Shown here in pieces: positions 59,988 through 64,000 of a stretch of DNA of 64,000 bases. Below the pieces are notes generated by a model. The model was not told the origin of the DNA, did not search any database, and saw only the letters and a list, made by a program, of their open reading frames with translations. The position numbers and the translations under genes were made by a program. Source of the DNA: Echiichthys vipera (taxonomy: Eukaryota > Chordata > Actinopteri > Perciformes > Trachinidae); contig OY829668.1 of NCBI GenBank assembly GCA_963691815.1, forward strand, positions 14,871,643-14,935,642, written 5' to 3'. Position 1 is the first letter of the stretch. Each line of letters begins with the position of its first letter.

Positions 59988-61614
59988 GTAAGTTTTCCAA
60001 ATGTTCCACAGCCAAGCTCCTACACTGACTGAATGGAAACAACATCACAAGCACCTGGAACATGTGATGCAATCCAGTAACAGCAGCCCTCAACACCTCT
60101 TTGAAGCTACAATGATACAATCTGTGTTGACACTGTGTCCGCGAAGATTCACATATAACTGTTTCATCCACAAATGTTTATGACATCTGTGTGGTGAGAT
60201 GCCGGGAGAAATGTGTTTTTTTTAAGCATCCTGCTCAGAGCTTTACAATGGGTTCAGCTTTTTTTGGGGTAACTTTTTAGGTTTGAAATAGTCTAATGTC
60301 TAAACTAATCTAGCTGCAAAATGACTGTTAGATACTAAAGATTTCTTTGTGAAACCGACTTTAATAAACGCTTTGAGCTTTGAATGATTGGTTTTCAGCG
60401 CAGACATCATCGATTATGATGACTTATCGTGTCAGCCCTTACGAAATCTCTGTTCTAAAGCTGCGTCCCGATCGGATGAGATGGCTGTGTTTTAATCACA
60501 AGAAACGCGTTCAGATGGTTTCAACCCTCATCATCCACGCAATAATGCCAATCTGCCTATATTTCCTCCCGCTGGTCTCTAATTAACCATGACTAAGAAG
60601 CCAGAGATACATCAGAAAGTCAAACGCTTGTTGTGCTAAATGGGGAGTTAAGCTAGTGCTAACCAATGCTAACTCAGTTAATAGTGAAGCACAACTGATG
60701 GCTACAAAAAGAGACAGACGAATATTCACACAACTTAACTGGATATCTTCAACCTGCGCAATGAGAAAATGGACGCGACATTCTGTGTTTCGCGTGCAAT
60801 GCGAGGTTGTTGTTGCCCGGCTTGAAATCATGAGTAATCACTTCTGTACATTGACTTTGAATGTAATCTTGTTCCGTACACCGCAGCCATTGCATCCGGT
60901 CTGAACACAGCTTTAGAGCGGTGGTTCCGAGGTTTTAAAAGTAAAAGAGAATAAAACTCATTATTATGCCATTTCAAAACTGTGATGCATGATTTTGAAT
61001 TCTTCAATATGGTTGCATATTTTGGTATTAATCAATTATTAATGATTAAATCTGCTACCTGCACTGTTAATGTCTTAATTTGTCTCACATCACTTCTACA
61101 GTACAGGAAAACTAACTCCATTACACAAATTAAAGATGAGCTAAAGACTCCCTGATCGAGTGGAACAAAGTGGATCAGTGGTGGCCAAAAGCAAAGTAGT
61201 TTGCCCTCGAGTAAAGATTATTCTAAAGTGCATTATCACATTGAAGTGTCTCAACACAATTTAAAGAATACAAAGAACAGAAGTGCTGCCAGACAGTGGA
61301 ACATAATTTAGGATGGATGGTACAGGTGCTGTGGTGTGGGGAGATTGTTTCAAAAAGGTAGGGACCGCGATATCAAAGTGACCTGATAACAGGCGATTTT
61401 CTGTGGATTCTAGGGGATGAATAAGTCATCAACGCAAAGTAGGATGTGCGATCTCAATGGTAACCAAGTGCTAACCTGGCGGGTACACTGAACTAACTGG
61501 GCAAAGGTCAGATAAGTTATTTACACGCTGAGTTCTGTTTGAAGATGAAGGATTGAACTACAAATCTCAACCTGGTGTTAAGGTGTGGTGTGTCTCTTTG
61601 TCTCTCTCTTCCAG
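59988..61614 (+). other. mdk intron, nothing definite
   Basis: A 1.6-kb intron without arrays or element ends that I can identify. The flanking exons join in phase, so no missing exon is needed. Confidence 0.5.
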
Positions 61615-61776
61615 CTGACTGCAAGTATCGGTTTGGTAACTGGGGAGAATGCGATTCAAGCTCAGGCTCACGGACCAGGACAGGGACATTGAAGAAGGCT
61701 CTGTATAACGCAGAGTGTCAACAGACTATTTCTGCCTCCAAACCTTGCACTGGAACAACCAAGACAAAGACCAAAG
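61615..61776 (+). CDS. mdk: Midkine, C-terminal heparin-binding domain exon
   Basis: A 162-nt exon, acceptor 'tctctctcttccag', donor 'gttaga'. It reads ADCKYRFGNWGECDSSSGSR, TRTGTLKKALYNAECQQTIS, ASKPCTGTTKTKTK. Four cysteines complete the family total of ten. The basic clusters (CKYRF, RTRTGTLKK) correspond to the heparin-binding surface, and GTLKKALYNAECQ is diagnostic. The Lys/Thr-rich tail leads to the last exon. If the donor were not used, translation would stop two codons later (GGT TAG). Confidence 0.96.
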
Positions 61777-62156
61777 GTTAGAGTGACAACAGACTGTGGT
61801 GTATCTTGCTCTTTAGTAGCCAAATTTGAGGTTTTAATGTCTTGGCAACATAAACACTGTAGATTTTTTGCATGAATCAATCATTTCTATGGTTTGTTTA
61901 CAGCCATACTAGAAGCTCTGTCGGGCTGTAGGCTTTGAGCTAAATGCTTATATGCTCACAATGAAAACAGTGACATACCAGACACGAAGGCCGAACAACG
62001 CCCCTAAACCGTCATATAATCCCAACATATCAGGGCCTGAAGTGAGCTATTGCTTTTAAAAAGGTTACCAACTATAGAAATATTAAAGTGATGGAAATAT
62101 TTAAATTAAAACCGTTTCCATCAACACAAATCCTCCATAAAGCATTGTTCTTACAG

Positions 62157-62164
62157 AGAAATAG
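62157..62164 (+). CDS. mdk: Candidate last coding exon of midkine (Glu-Lys-stop)
   Basis: After 'gttcttacag' the sequence AGAAATAG completes the phase-1 G to give Glu, Lys and a stop. This would make a precursor of 138 residues with a basic tail, near the family size (human about 143). An alternative acceptor at 61901-61903 ('tttgtttacag') would give an 11-residue non-basic ending, and a true lysine-rich last exon might also lie beyond the window. This call rests on phase and tail chemistry only. Confidence 0.35.
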
Positions 62165-63089
62165 GCCCTCCTGGCTGGCGGTTGCTAGGGAATATACTAT
62201 CTGATTTAATTTAGCCTGTTAGCTTAACTGAGCATAGCCTAGCGTTAGCGTAGTTTATAGACAAATGAACACAAAACTTTTTTGCCAGCTAAATCTTAGT
62301 GTAATTAAGATATGAATGAAAACATTTTTTTTCCCCCGTGGACAGATTTAAGCAACAGAAACTGTTTCTACTGCCTGTTGAGTCACAAATCAACTTAAGC
62401 TAATGTTAGCTTGTAGAGATCATGAAGTTTCTCAAACTGAATAAATGCCACACACATAAACACAAAACTGCTTTGCTAGCTCAATCTTGGTGTAACTAAG
62501 ATGAAAAAATAATAAAATAACAAAAAATATATTTTTTTTGTGGACAGATTTAGCTACTACGTCAGTGAACATGTAAGGTTAGCTTAAGCTAAAGCTAGCA
62601 CTCCGGCACAGCTGATTGACATTTCCAATAATAGAGAGCTTTGTTACAAATAAAGATAACCAATCACTTTATAAATATGTTGAAATCTTCTGCAAGTTTA
62701 AGTCCCTACAATTATGTATTCAAAGATAAAAGCAGAATGATATAGAATTGTGTCAAGGAATTTGACGTCACAGCCTTGATTTACATGGGTATATCACAGC
62801 TAACAACCAATCGGATTGCTTGATTCGAGCCATCAGTTTAATAATCATAAGTATACTACTTATATCACAAAAAGCATGTCTTTTAAATAGTTAGAAGTGT
62901 GTTTTCTTACTAGATTGGCTAGCAGAAAAGACAGACCAGATGCTCTAAGGATCGCTCCAGATCGCAGGCCACTGGAACAGAGATTAGCCTCTGGCGTTTG
63001 CAGCCAATAACAGCGCTTCGGCAGCTAGTGAAAACCTGCCATGAGCTCATATTAATGTCGTTAGTTTTGCAGGTATTAGGTTTATATCA
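62165..63089 (+). other. Possible mdk 3' UTR or distal intron
   Basis: A block 'cagctaaatcttagtgtaat...gtggacagattta' (about 62286-62350) recurs at about 62477-62555, a direct repeat spaced 190-200 bp apart. AATAAA occurs near 62649. No coding sequence is seen. Confidence 0.4.
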
Positions 63090-63330
63090 AAGAATTGGAA
63101 AAGTTAAAACTTGTTGTTTGAGCTAGAAGTCAAAAGGACCTTCACGGTAATGAAAGCTCATCCTGAATATCACATACCACATGACATAATAATCCATCAA
63201 ATAGTTGTTGAGATATTTCAGTGGATACCAGTGTTGGGTAACAAAGAGAAAAAAGCTCTGGGCTGTTTGTATTTCTTTAAACCAATCACAGTTGTCTTCG
63301 GCAGCACTAAGTCCTGGATGCACTGATGGC
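63090..63330. mobile_element. Repeat family C, partial copy
   Basis: 'ctttaaaccaatcacagttg' and 'ggcagcactaagtcctggat' match 45540-45590. The phrase 'gttaaaacttg' with 'gagctagaa' before it recurs at the window end (63965-64000). Confidence 0.5.
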
Positions 63331-63614
63331 GTCCTCACAAAACAGGGTTGATACCAGGCTCCCAGAAAGTGAGCCAGACTTTGACATCATTGCCAAATGG
63401 TGGGATTACCGTATTTGCCAGAATATAAGATAGATCTATTTTTCCTATATGTCCAAAAAAGTGGGGTCGTCTTACATTCGGGGTCTCGATTCAAAGGCAT
63501 GTCAACATAACAACAAGTCACAACAACTGATGGCGCCAGAAATCTGCAAAACAAGTGTTCCTTTTCATTACTAAACCACAAAGCTGTCACTCACAACTAG
63601 CTCACAGCTCCACT
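63331..63614. other. Unassigned; one transposon-like end
   Basis: 'taccgtatttgccagaatat' near 63409 resembles the 'ccgtattt-ccgg-ctataag' terminus of a dispersed fish DNA repeat, but its other end is not visible. Confidence 0.3.
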
Positions 63615-63935
63615 GTTAAAAGTACAAACTAACGTTAGCTTACAGCGACACCTATCTTACAGTGACAACTAGCTTACAGCGACAACTAGCTTTCAGTAAA
63701 ACCTAGCTTACAGTGACGAGTAGCGTACAGTTATACCTAGCTTACAGTAACAAGTAGCTTACGGTTACACCTAGCTTACAGTGACGAGTAGCTTATAGTT
63801 ACGCCTAGCTTCCAGTGACAAGTAGCTTACTGTTACACCTAGCTTACAGTGACAAGTAGCTTACAGTTACACCTATCTTACAGTGACAACTAGCTTACAG
63901 CTACACCTAGCTTACAGTTACACCTAGTTTACTAG
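63615..63935. repeat. 17-bp minisatellite with alternating units
   Basis: 'agcttacagtgacaagt' and 'agcttacagttacacct' alternate, making a 34-bp higher-order unit for about 15-18 units. Confidence 0.9.
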
Positions 63936-64000
63936 CATAAAGCTATATATCAAAGTATTGGACAAGTTAAAACTTGATGATGGAGCTAGAAATCAAAACG

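Overview
The window looks like nuclear DNA of a ray-finned (teleost) fish. Coding exons are small and far apart, with vertebrate GT-AG introns. GT/CA microsatellites are long, and minisatellites, MITEs and retroelements of fish type fill the introns and intergenic space. Nothing suggests a prokaryote or plasmid.

Two host genes can be supported, both on the + strand. The first (7.6-19.2 kb) is the 3' end of a type IV diacylglycerol kinase, most likely dgkz: five exons encode the C-terminal ankyrin repeats and end in the PDZ-binding tail ETAV. The rest of that gene should lie to the left. The second (57.2-62.2 kb) is midkine (mdk): a signal-peptide exon, two exons carrying the ten conserved cysteines, and an uncertain last coding exon. 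DGKZ followed by MDK in the same orientation is the arrangement on human chromosome 11p11.2, so the window appears to keep an ancient vertebrate gene pair.

Layout: 0-7.5 kb holds repeats (Harbinger-like MITE, 28-, 57- and 44-bp arrays, three long microsatellites, a triplicated 190-bp block). 7.5-19.5 kb is the DGK gene, with a 'gatgcaaaa' minisatellite split by a hAT element that keeps a BED-finger remnant. 20-31 kb is intergenic MITEs, a 1.6-kb 27-bp array and a decayed Gypsy fragment. 32.2-37.2 kb is a nearly intact LTR retrotransposon on the minus strand with matching 355-bp LTRs and a 5-bp target duplication. Its pol order is PR-IN-RT-RH and its gag has a SCAN-like segment, so I assign it to the Gmr1-like Gypsy group. 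37.4-38.1 kb is a large palindromic foldback element with two more copies in the window. 38-57 kb is intergenic, with MITEs, a second hAT element with a clear 8-bp target duplication and a tRNA-type SINE, plus some stretches poor in recognisable repeats that may hold regulatory sequence. 57-64 kb is midkine with repeats in its introns and a 17-bp array at the window end.

DGK zeta is a lipid-signalling enzyme that converts diacylglycerol to phosphatidic acid; midkine is a secreted heparin-binding growth factor. Nothing in the sequence shows a joint function; their proximity is best read as conserved synteny. The most noteworthy content is the Gmr1-like element, the foldback family and the minisatellites that seem to have grown out of a MITE interior.
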